The translations under genes and the position numbers were made by a program. Shown piece by piece: positions 36,101 through 48,100 of a stretch of DNA of 64,000 nt (positions within the stretch are counted from its first letter, which is position 1; each line of letters opens with the position of its first letter). Source of the stretch: Misgurnus anguillicaudatus (taxonomy: Eukaryota; Chordata; Actinopteri; Cypriniformes; Cobitidae); contig NC_073348.2 in NCBI RefSeq assembly GCF_027580225.2, positions 27,951,501 to 28,015,500 of the forward strand. Direction: 5' to 3'. A model generated the notes under the pieces. It was not told where the DNA came from. It ran no database searches and saw only the letters and a list, made by a program, of their open reading frames with translations.

Positions 36101-39100
36101 CAACATGGTGCAACATATTAGCTTGGCTTCTTTTATGCATGTTAATATTTTTAACAACAATAAAACGTGTCAACAAGTAAAATAAAGTTAAATAGACAAG
36201 TAAAATAAAAACATTTTGAAAAAGTTGCCCTTCCTCACAAAAAGGTTGGAGACCCCTGCCCTATAGTGTCATAGCTTCATTTCTAATTTGGTTTGATATT
36301 GGAAGCAGTTTGACTCAAACACTTACTTGTGTTAAATGGTAGTGTCATTTTTATATTAAATAATTTTCTGGTTGGTTATTCTGAATCGATTGTGTGTTTT
36401 ATTGAGATATAAAATGGCTGTGATTAAATAAGGAAAGACAAATACTTGTATTTGTGATTAATTCGTTTTATGTCAGGATATGATGTTATCAAACCTTTAA
36501 ATGCATTTTTATTCTGCACCCAGTGAAGATTATCAAGGTGCATGCTGATGAGCCCATTCAATACCATTTCCACGCTGATAATTAAAATGAAACATTTGTA
36601 AAATCTCTGCTGATGCTTTAATGCCCTATAAAATGACTATTGCCTGGTCATTATTCCCTCATCAGTTAATATCCATGTTTTCCATTTCTCAAGTGTGCCG
36701 TTTAATGCAGTTGAGCATCAGATGTTGAATTAATGATTATGCTATTAAGAGAACTATCATACATCTGCCGTCTCTATTAAACACACATGCATTGCTTCAT
36801 GCAATGAAAAGTGCGTTTTAGTTTGTACAGCCAGGCTTAGTTTATATTCAGTTCAGCAATCCTGTTCTGTATTCATGCTGAAGCTTGAATAGAAGATTGT
36901 AGACAGTATTGATTCCTGAATTTTATCTCACCCACATAAACTGCTTTGTACATTTACATGATTGTAGTTGAGAGAAAGATGGATCGAGTCCAGCAAAGCG
37001 GTTTACTCATGCACAAATTGTCTTTCATTTCTGTCTTACTCGGATTTATTCTTGTAGGTTTGTTCTTCAGATTTCCAATGCCGCTCAAAAATCCATTCAA
37101 ATTCATTAATAGAATATTAAACTGGCATTTATTTGTCATTATCATGGCGCTGAAGTATATCGCACAGGGTTTAGTACCAGATTTATGACTCCAGATGGAA
37201 AAACTAGGCCTGGGCTAAGTCATGTCCTCCACACAGCCCTGATCTGTGCTTGAAAGCTGGCAATATTAATTAAATTTAAATGAAATGCAGCCTTCAGCCA
37301 GGGTTACCAAAGGACCCATTTGTTTAGACAATTACTTTGATGACTGGAAAAAGAGCATATATCATTGCTGATGGGGGATTTTAAATGCTCCATGCAAGCA
37401 ATGTTAATTTAATGAATGCTGTGCTATTTTCATTTGAACTGTTATGATGTACACAAGACACATTTATGAACATTCACTCCCACAAATCAAAAGCAATACC
37501 CATAGGGATGATCATATGCGGTCAAAGGCGTGTTACAATAATGCATTTTTTTTACGTAATGCATTGTCACACACCTTGTCACACATCAGTGTGTGCGTTG
37601 TAGGAAATGTTCTTTAGTTACTAATATACAACCAGTTCTTTGTGACTAAACTTCACAGGGCCGATTTTGGATTAGTAGCCAGAGGTGATCCTCTACAATG
37701 TTTTGGTCTCTGTGGTAAAGCAACTCCACCTGTTCTTTGATTCACAACTGGTTTTTCTGGTTTTAAAGTTTCAGTTATGCATGACTGTGAATGTTTTAGG
37801 GCTGAGTCAACTCACTGAAACTCACTCGCCAACACAAAACTTGCTTATTTATGACAACAAGGAGTGTTTGTCTTTATCAGCAATCAGCATGCATAGAGGT
37901 GTATTTCTTTAATGTGTGAGCGGTGATACCCAATTGCATATTGCGCAAGTTAAGTATTACGTGATTGTGTTTGTTTGCGTAATAAGGAAGTAAATGTCTT
38001 TTAGGTGTTCTTTAATTCTAATGTAAAAGTCTCACTGTTGTTTATTGAACACTGATGGGTGTCATTACTTAATAAAGGTAAACAAGATTATTGATATATG
38101 ATGTCAAGTCGACCACATACATATTTTTCCAGGCCACAAAAATCAATAATTGTTCTGTTCTCTAAGCAAATAAATCCCAACAGTGAAATTATTTTCAAAC
38201 CATACAGTGATACATGGTAAAATAAGTGTGCTGATTATACCACATTATAATGAGACCTCATTATAGATGGTCTGGCTAGTGTCTAAACTGACATTTGGAA
38301 CAAATACATTGTTAAAAATAAAAGTGTTAACATTTTTTAAAAAGGTGAGATTGGTGAGATTGCGAGCAGCCAGGCAAGAATTCAAGGATCAGTAGCTTAA
38401 GTTAATTTTACACAGTAACATTAGCTCAGTGTATTGTAGTAGATGATACACTTAAACTAAGCTAATTTCTTTTTTTTAGCATGTTATCAGTAATAATTTA
38501 CACTAGAGGGATTCTGTTTTTGTTTCGTTGCGGAAGTGTACCAGAGGTAAAGTTTGGGCCATGAAAGGAGCTTGTTATGTTGTTTACACTGAAACGTCTA
38601 TATTCTGCCATGTAACAATTTCCATTTGAATTCTTTAAAGGTGCAGTGTGTAATTTTTAGAAGGATCTCTTGACAGAAATGCAAAATAGTTTACAAACTA
38701 TATTATCAGGGGTGTATAAAGACCTTTTTATAATGAACCGTTATGTTTTTATTACCTTAGAATGAGATGTTTTTATCTACATACACAGAGGGTCCCCTTA
38801 CATGGAAGTCGCCATTTTGTGATGCCATGTTTCTACAGAAGCCCTTAACGGACAAACCTTTTTTGTCAATCGTTGTCTCCGACGATGACATGTTTTTCTG
38901 GTGGCGGCTACCATAGCTTCTCTAAGCATTTCAAAAGCAAGGGGTGAGCAGTGGACTGAGCCGTTCGTTGCAATTCACAACCTCGCCACTAGATGCTGCA
39001 AAAATTTACACACTGCACCTTTAAAGGAAAACACCACCGCTTTTCAATATTTTACTATGTTCTTACCTCAACTTAGACGCATGCATACATACCTAACTTT

Positions 39101-42100
39101 ATTCAATTGGTGCACTTAATCTTTGTACAGCTTGTTGTGGATGTGTTAGCATTTAGCCTAGCCCCATTCATTCCTTAGGATCCAAACAGGGATTAATTAG
39201 AAGCCACCAAACACTTCCATGTTTTCCCTATTTAAAGACTGTTACATGAGTAGTTACACGAGTAAGTATGGTGGCACAAAGTAAAAAGTTTAAGAAGATA
39301 AAAAATGAGAACTATATTGTATGGCTGAAGAGCGCTTGGTTTCAGCACTTCGACCTTGGTGGCTACTAAATTCACCCCAGTTTGGAACCTAAGGAATGAA
39401 TGGGGCTAGGCTGAATGTTAACACATTCATGACGTGCTGTACAAAGATTAAGTGCATGCATTAAAAAAAAGATAGGTATGTATTAATTTGTCTCTGTTGA
39501 GGTAAGAACATAGTAAAATATTGAAAAACGGTGGTGTTTTCCTTTACGGATTTAGTGTCATTTGAGAAATTACTTATACGCTATAAATACACCTTAGGAA
39601 TAGCCCTTAATCAGAATAATTTGTTTTCTAAAAACAGATGGTTTGAAAGCAGCTGTTTATTAATATGCCATTATGTTAATATCACTGTTCCCAAAACGAT
39701 ATTAAACGTTTGCTTATGCACCCTCATGTTGTAGCGATGTGCGCGCCATTTTTGAATTAATGATGGCAAATAATTACTGTTATTTGGTGCTGTTTAAAAG
39801 TATTGTTGTCTCTGTGTGTCTCAGGTACAACTTGTGGACTGCAGATCACCTCAACTGGTTCCACGTCCATTGAGAAAGCCAGCGGAGAAACCATTAAGTT
39901 GGACTGTCAGTTTATACTCGCTACAGAGGATACCGGGCCTCTGGATATTGAGTGGAGCCTGCAGCCCTCAGACAACCAAAAAGAAGAAAAAGTGGTGAGT
40001 AGATAATGCGATTGTGTACTGCGTTATAAAATAACATTTGTGTTTATGTGAGAGAATATCTTTTTATGTGCCGTGGCAAAGCATCTATCTCTATTATTCA
40101 AAAGCCTTAGGAGTTTTCAGTTTGACTTTGCCATTTGTGCTGTGTTGCCTCTTTTACTGTCACAAGTTCTTTCAGCAACTCCCAAAACAAGTTTGACTGC
40201 CTCTATAATGTGATGCAGAACAGTCTTTTGGCGTGATTGTGCAAAAGTTTTCTCCGAAAAGTATTTTTGTATGCACAATATGAAACTAACAACATGACGA
40301 TAAAAGCAAGTCAGAAGATGTTTGATGGACCAGTTAGATTTCTCTGTGCATGCGACTGCCTTGCTCGATGACACACAAATATAAAAAATAAAAAAACAGA
40401 AATAAAAAAATGCAATATAATACAGTACATAGTCTAAAGGGCATCTCGAAATCCAGGGTTAAGTAAAGAGGCTACATCCATTTGGGTGTGAACGTTGTTG
40501 AAGGTGGACATTTCATTGTAGTTCTTTACCTGCTTTGATCTACACGCTGAGCAGGTGCGGTTTTGTAGTCATCACATCTGTTGGTGTTTGATGTGGGGGC
40601 TGAAGAGGGGGCATTATGAATATGCTTATGTCTCTCCCTGGATTTAGATATGTGCAACATAAAATTCTCAGTGTGATACATTTCTGTGTCCTGTGTGTGC
40701 TGGAATGTTGTGATGTTTTGTGTGTTTTTGTCCGAATGCTTATACATTCACTTCACTATGAATAAACTGTAAGGTATTTTTCTGCATCTCCACAAAAATT
40801 TTCCTTAGTTTTTCCTCAAAAACACTGGGACTTGCAGGTAGACTATGCACCCAGATATACAGTATACGTAGTCTTTCTCTCCAGAGATTATGCATTTAGC
40901 TGGGGACAGAATTGGGTCAGGAGCCCCGATAGTCGATCTCTGTTTGGTATCCTCATATCTGTCTTTCTCTCTCTCTTTCTTTTTCTCACTCACACCATCT
41001 TTTCTTTTCAAAGCTCCTTCATTTCTTCTGTCTTCTAAGCCTAATTTTTCATTCTATTTTTATCGTTCTCCCTACATTTCTTTTCCCTCCTCGGTTGTTT
41101 GCTGGGTTTTTCTCATGGGTATTGACCTTGCACTCTTTCCCCTCTGTTGTACCAGGCTGTGCCTCAGGACTTGTGATTTGTCTTTGACCCACTTCATCGT
41201 TTTAATGGTTTCATATAAAGCTGAAGGTTGGACACTTGCGTGTTCCTTATTTGGAGAGTGGGGGACTTATCTAAAAAAAATTTGTGCCCCACTTTTTTGT
41301 CCCAAGCCTGGCTGGAAATACTGTTATATTCTGCTTTGGTAACCTGCAAGAGTATTAAATAGGTAATATACAGTGCCTACATGGGGTCTATTTTTTTAGT
41401 TTAAGCAATATAGCTCTTAGACTAGAAAATAAGGCTGGTACACTGTCAAAAATTAAGGTACAAAAGCTGTCACTGGGGCAGTAGCCTTTAAAAAAGGTAC
41501 TAATATGTACCATTTAGGTGCAAATATGTATCTTTGAACTACCAATATGTACCTTTTGAAGTACTAATATGCATTCTTTGGGTACAAGGGTGTACCTTTT
41601 TGAAAGGGTACTGTCCCAGTGACAACGTTTGCACCTTTATTTCTGAGAGTGTATGTGATTTTCTTGTGCAATTCACTCATAGCATGGCATGATTTTTAGT
41701 TTTTTTATTAGAACGTTGTCCTTGTACAAAAATATTTTAACTAAACTTGTGAGCCAATCACAGTTTTATTCTTTAGATTCCTTAATGCTTTCTCATTAAG
41801 TATTTTGTCAGTGTCAGTCAGTCTGAATGTGATTCATGTTTTTCCCATCAATTGCTATAAAAAAAGCTCTTGACTACTAAATTAATTAATAACAAATTAA
41901 AGAGAAGTTATGAACAATTACCGCCCACTCTCAAGTGTTAAAATGCACTTATTTTTAATCTCTTATGTTTGATTCGCAATAAAAATGAAGGATTGATGGT
42001 GTTAACAATCACATGGCTACCATCTGATAAACAAAGTTTCCTTCCATATTCAACAACAGCTCCAACAGAACTGAAGCAATGAATCTATTCAACCCAGTTT

Positions 42101-45100
42101 TAAATGATGCTGTTCATTGTTAATATACGAGGGTCTTTAGGGGCACAGTCAAGCATTAATAATTCTGTTGTTAGTTGGACGCGGCAGATGAGTTGAAGAA
42201 TTTCATACAAAACTCCCACTGGTCATTAGCCATTAGCATTACAGTGAAGAATGGATGGGAATTGGGGGGTAAAACTGTATATACACTTGCTTAATTTTGC
42301 ATTCACACAATAGCCCTGCTGTGTTTAAGGCTGAGAGTGACGGTGGGAAACATAAAACAAATAGATTGTTTAGACTTGCTGAGATTTCGTAATCACACTT
42401 CAACATTTATGGGAGGTGTGCTAACAATGTTTATTCCATTTATTTTTTGTATTTATGGGATGAATATTTATGTCTTAACTATATAGTAAAATATCACATA
42501 ATTATTTAAACGACACTGTTGAGACTGCAACTAGATAAGTTAAAGGGACACTCCACTTTTTTTGAAGGTGTGCTAGTTTTCCGGCTCCCTTGGAGTTGAA
42601 CGTTTGATTTTTGGTGTTTTGGAGTCCATTCAATCGATCTCTGTGTCTGGTGGTAACACTTTAAGCATAGCTTAGCATAATCCATTGAATCTGATTAGAC
42701 CATTAGCATTGCGCTAAAAATAACCAAAGAGTTTCAATATTTTTCCTATTTAAAACTTGACTCTTCCGTAGTTACATTGTGTACTAAGACTGACGGAAAA
42801 TTAAAAGTTGCGATTTTCTAGGCAGATATGGCTAGGAATTATACTCTCAATTTTGGCGTAATAATCAAGGAATTTGCTGCCGTAACATGGCTACAGGAGG
42901 CGCAATGATATTACGCACTAGTTACCAAGGGGACTATTTTCGGGCACTGCGTAATATTATTGTGCCTCCTGTAGCCATGTTACGGCAGCAAGTATTTGAT
43001 CATTACTCCAGAATGAGAGTATAGTTCCTAGCCATATCTGCCTAAAAAATTGCAACTTTTAATTTTCCGTCGGTCTTAGTACGCGATGTTCAAGTTTTAA
43101 ATAGGAAAAATATCGAAACTTATTTTTTTGTGCGATGCTAATGGTCTAATCAGATTCAATGGATTATGCTAAGATATGCTAAAAGTAGTATCGCCAGCTA
43201 GAAAATGAGCATATTTTTCAAAGAAGTGGAGTGTCCTTATAAAGGTCATTGGTGTTTTAAATTAAAATATGGTCATTGGTGTTTTATGGGATATAATTAG
43301 CCAGTAACAATATTCAGGATGTTTGTTACATATTGAAATGCGTGTTGTTGTTTGTGGAGGCACCTGTATCCAGGAGCAGATAGTTTGTGCAGTAGATAGT
43401 CTGTGGACACTGATGTAGACAGGCATGGATACAAAAACAGCTTGGGCTATATCTCCACGGCACAGGTGACTCAGTGCTGTTTTGCATTTCAAACAAGCCT
43501 GATGTAACTCTAGAGGAAGTGGCCAGCATACTAGAGTACAAACGAGACACACTAGTGAACACATGCACACTTTGATTTTAATAAGTCACATGTTCTTGTA
43601 TATTTGACTTTTGAATAGTGGCGGACCAATTTTTCTTAAAGAGACAGGTACATTTTTTATTCAATTCATTTTAGTCCTAAAAAAACTAGTGGTATATTTG
43701 GAAAAAATGTGTACATGGACATGAAGACTCCAGTCATACATGTAGTCTAACACTATGTCCTAACCAGCTACAATGTGTCAAGGTATCCATGTTTTTTCTT
43801 TTCCAGCACGGACAGCGATGGGCTGCACTATATTCTGTTGACAACTTAAAAAAAAAAGGATTTCTGTATACACTGACATTTTGATTTGAGATATATGGAG
43901 GAAAAATCATTATATACTTATTATATAGTATTGTAGTAGACTTTTTAACTTTGATCCTTGTCTGGTGTATGTAATTGAAATCTGTTGGAGATGTTGCTTC
44001 AGGCAGTTTTCATTTCCTCATCCCTTTTTAATTATAGTTTAGTTATTATGTTTAGATACAGGCTATTTTACAGATGTTTTTGGATTTGTGTTGAAATTCT
44101 GTAGGCAGACTCCAGGTGGCACAGATTAGCCTTGTTTACGAAGTAGTAATTTGGACAAGATGCTCTTAGACTCTACAGATGTTTGTTCTCGTGAACACAC
44201 AAAGGGCGAGAGAGGGGTTCTGCACTTGTTTTCTTCCCCTCTTTTCTCTTGTTGTGAGTCGTCTGATGCATTCATTAAGATTCTGAGTGTCTCCAACCTC
44301 TTGTGGCTCTATTGCCCTAAGGTGCGTTCTCATGACTACTGTGCGTCGCTACGGGAGACCGCCACCTCTCCGTCATGAAAATGAAGGGGTTGGGGGTGGT
44401 TCGGGAATGTCGACTGGATTACACACTTTCCCTTTATGGTGATGGATCTGTATGCGTCATTATTGTGTATTGTGCGTACTGTACACTTTGCCTTTGGTCA
44501 TGTTGTGAACAGAAACAATAGTCTTTCTAAGAGGAAAAAATGAGCTACTTTAAATATGCACCTTTAATCAGCATTTAGTCAGTGGTAATCAATGAATTTT
44601 GTTGTTTTTGTACCTTCGTTCAGTGGCTTGACAGAAGGTGTCTGTTTGAACTGAAAGAGCACTTTGTTAAGGTCATGACATTGAAAGGGCAAATGTTTTA
44701 CTTGTGCTGAAGGATGTTTTTGAGATAAGAGAGGGGGCACTGTGTGTTTCTTTGTCTCATTGACTCTGACTCACTGAGGCAGGATAGGTTTAGGATTGGG
44801 TGGTTGGCCTAATATATTTGAATATTAGGGGACGTTAACACAATAGCATTTTCAACCAAAATCGTGAAACTTTTTGTATTTAAGTCTTGAAACTTTTGAA
44901 AGCAGGTTTTAAAAAACTTTTTAAAAATGCCCTGTAATCATTTCTGTGTAAACAACAAAAATGCAAGTCTGCAAAATCAGTGGCATCATGCACATACAGG
45001 TATGCACAAGTACTTATCTACCATAACAACAAAGGCGGCCTACAGAACTGTGTTTGTGCTTCTCAAGATACTGAGTTAATTTTGTCGCTTTATTATCCAG

Positions 45101-48100
45101 ATTCACTTGTAGTAATAAACCAACATCATCGCCCATCCAAAAAAATTTGCTCTGTGCTTTCGGCATCTTGATTATTTGTGTTTATTGTGATTATTTGTAT
45201 TTACCGGTCTTTAGAAAAATGCATATGTGCACAGGCATAGTGTTTCTTTACAAAGTAACATTGTCAACTAATGGCCTGGCTTGCATAATACAGTGCTTTT
45301 AGTTGTTTTCAAGGATCTCAAATAGGTATTGTTTTTCGACAACATTGTGATGTGTGTGGAAAAATTTCCGAATACGCAAAGGAAAAACCTTTCAGTTTTT
45401 AGTACAAATGTGTAAACGTGCCCTTAGTTCCACAGATACAGTTAATACTGCACTGTGCACCCTTAAGCCTGATTTATGGTCCCGCATAGGATCTACGCCA
45501 TAGGCTATGCGTAGGCTGTCAAAGGGGCTGTTTACAATTGGTATTAAGATGTTTTTTTTGTCGTTTGGATCACAAGTGGATAAGAGCAACCCATCACGTT
45601 GACACCTGGTATTTAAATCTGTCTCTTTTGTCGACTTTTGACCGGTTCTGTTCTTTGAGGGGGTGGTCTGTGGGCGAGTCTCTCTGTTGGCATTAAAACA
45701 CGAGTGGAAGTAATGAGGAGTTTATATAGACGCGAACTGATTATGTCAGAGTCCGCTGCTTGTGTTGTAAGTTAACATGCTGCACAGTGTTTTGTACATA
45801 AGTATGTAAGAGCTTTCTCTGATATTTGCTTTTTCGGCTGTTGCACTGCTACTGTGGGTTACATGCTACATGGGGTACTGCCTACTAATGGTCTGCATGT
45901 GTAATTGCTAGGGAAGCTCCGATCGATCGTCCGATGATGCTTGCTATGCTTCTCAATGAATTACGGTGAAATGCTGCTACATCCAAAAGCCAAGGGGCGC
46001 TCTCGTGCATGTCAACGTGGACAACGACGCATAAGTATGAATGAAAAGTGACATGTAGAGGCTACTGCATAAGTCCTACACGGAAGTATAATGTGCCCTT
46101 TAGAGCTTAAACTAAAATGTTGTGTAAGGTTTCACTGACATCAAAGATTTATTCATCAAAATGTGATTCAATCTTTCTTCTTTTATGTCTCCTTTCTTCT
46201 GTCAGGTGATCTTGTACTCAGGTGACAGAGCCTTTGAAGACTACCATGACCCTCTTAAAGGGAGAGCCCACTTCAACTCTCCCGACCCTAAAAACGGTGA
46301 TGCCTCCATGAACATAATGGGGCTAAAGGCCTCAGACACGGGCACCTATCAGTGCAAGGTGAAGAAGGTTCCTGGCATCAGCAGCAGGAAGTTCCTAGTA
46401 ACTGTCATGGGTGAGTGTTATGGCAAGCTTGTTCCGGAGGAAGGAAATTTCACTTAGCATGAATATTAAATGATTTTAACAAATGCTCCCACGACCCTGT
46501 CCACACCGGACACGACACAGCAGTTGACATCAGTCTGCCTTCTTAAAATAGTGCAAGTTTGATGTATGTTTGAGTTTAGCAGCAGAAAAAAGGGGAGAAT
46601 ATCTTTTTATCTGTTTATTTCCGCTGCAATGATTTTGCATTTTATCTAGCTTGTTATTTCCTGGAAAGTGAGAAATAAATGAAAGCACAATAAACGCGCA
46701 GTTTAGTTTGATTTTATGGGCTTCCTAACATGTTGTCTTGATTCAGGGTCATTATTGATTGCTGTCAAGTGCAGGTGTGACATCAGCTTTACTTTAGTGT
46801 GAAAAATCACCTGTTCCTCGATGCGTGTTGACTAGTGTTGACACACATACGCCCTAGGCAAATACACTGTTGCCAGACAAGGCCATCTCAGATGCCAACA
46901 GCGCGACAACATCAGCGTCACTTCCCCCGAAACTTAATAACCACATGACCGAGACGGGTATTTGCATTGCGGGTGCCCAAATGGCAGAAATCATAATATT
47001 GAAAAGGAAACAGAAAATAGGACCATTTTTGAAGTGACTTTTTTATTTTTGGGTGAGCTGTCCCTTCAAAATACCTTTACTAATAAATGAACATCCTTTA
47101 AGCAGGTTGTCTGGTTTACTAATATTGTTCACCATTTATTTGTTGTTTTTTCCATGTAAGAGCTTGATGGACAGAACACATTGTAAGAATGTTCCTAAGG
47201 GCAATTCTCAAACATTTCTTAAGAAGTTCTCAAATATTTACATAAGAAAATATTTTTTCCTAGGAATGTTTTGTAAATTCAGCCCTGGTCAAGACCAACA
47301 AGAGTTAGTAAGCCAATGCCAAGGAGTTAGCAAATCAGTAAGATAGTTGTTTGAAGTTTGTTCGGCAAACGAATAAGCAGTGTTGGGGAAAGTTACTTTT
47401 AAAAGTTAATAAGTTACTCCCCAAAAAAGTAACTAATTCAGTTACTTAGTTACTTTTCATGGAAAGTAATGCTTACGTTACTTTTAAGTTACTTTTGCGT
47501 TACTTTTTCTTACTTTGCAGGTGTTTTTTATGACTGAGAAGTTCTGCATTCAGAAAATGCATATTTCCATCGCAAAATTGTCAAGTTCCATTTCTGACTG
47601 AAACTGTTCACGCATAGAGTGTGTAATTCTACATTAATACATTCTGTTTAATGCAGTACATTGTTTTTTGTATCTAAGTAATTAAACTGAAAAGTAACTC
47701 GCACTACTTTTAAAAAAAGTAACTCAAATATTAATGTGTACATTTATGCATTACTTTACTTTTTACTTCAGAAAAGTAATATTATTACGTAATGCACGTT
47801 ACTTGTAATGCGTTACCACCAACACTGCAAATAAGTACAATTATTTTAAATTGGGCATCCTTCGTGAATGATTGATTGGTTGGCCAAAAGACTTAAGTTG
47901 ACCTTAGGTTTACTAATTTGTTAGGGTGAAGGACAGTTTGGCACAAGAAAACCTAGTGATTGAAGGTGGACTACAGTAAGACAGATGTAAGTACACAGAT
48001 TGGTAGTTGATGAATGCAGCTGTTCTGTTTTCGCCTGTTACCTTTATTGTCCACCCTATCGCTGATGACCGTGGGGACTCTGTACCTGCATTCAGAGCAG

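Larger units (their letters stand above)
16122..39824 (+). other. cxadr: cxadr intron 1 (23.7 kb)
   Basis: Starts with donor GTAAGT at 16122 and ends with acceptor TCAG at 39821-39824. It contains at least a dozen transposon copies, listed separately, and several AT-rich unique blocks. No internal exon was recognised. In long first introns of this kind tissue enhancers are common, but none can be identified here by sequence alone. Confidence 0.85.
39995..46205 (+). other. cxadr: cxadr intron 2 (6.2 kb)
   Basis: GT-AG intron that splits Ig domain 1, as in other CAR-family genes. It contains three MITEs and otherwise unrecognised DNA. 39995-41440, 41652-42539 and 43243-44826 show no repeat or exon. 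The frame at 40890-41342 spans a pyrimidine-rich tract and is not coding. Confidence 0.85.

Noticed and set aside
40890..41342. 150-codon + strand frame in cxadr intron 2
   Set aside because: It spans a pyrimidine-rich tract, has no domain, and lies between two verified cxadr exons without splice-site support.
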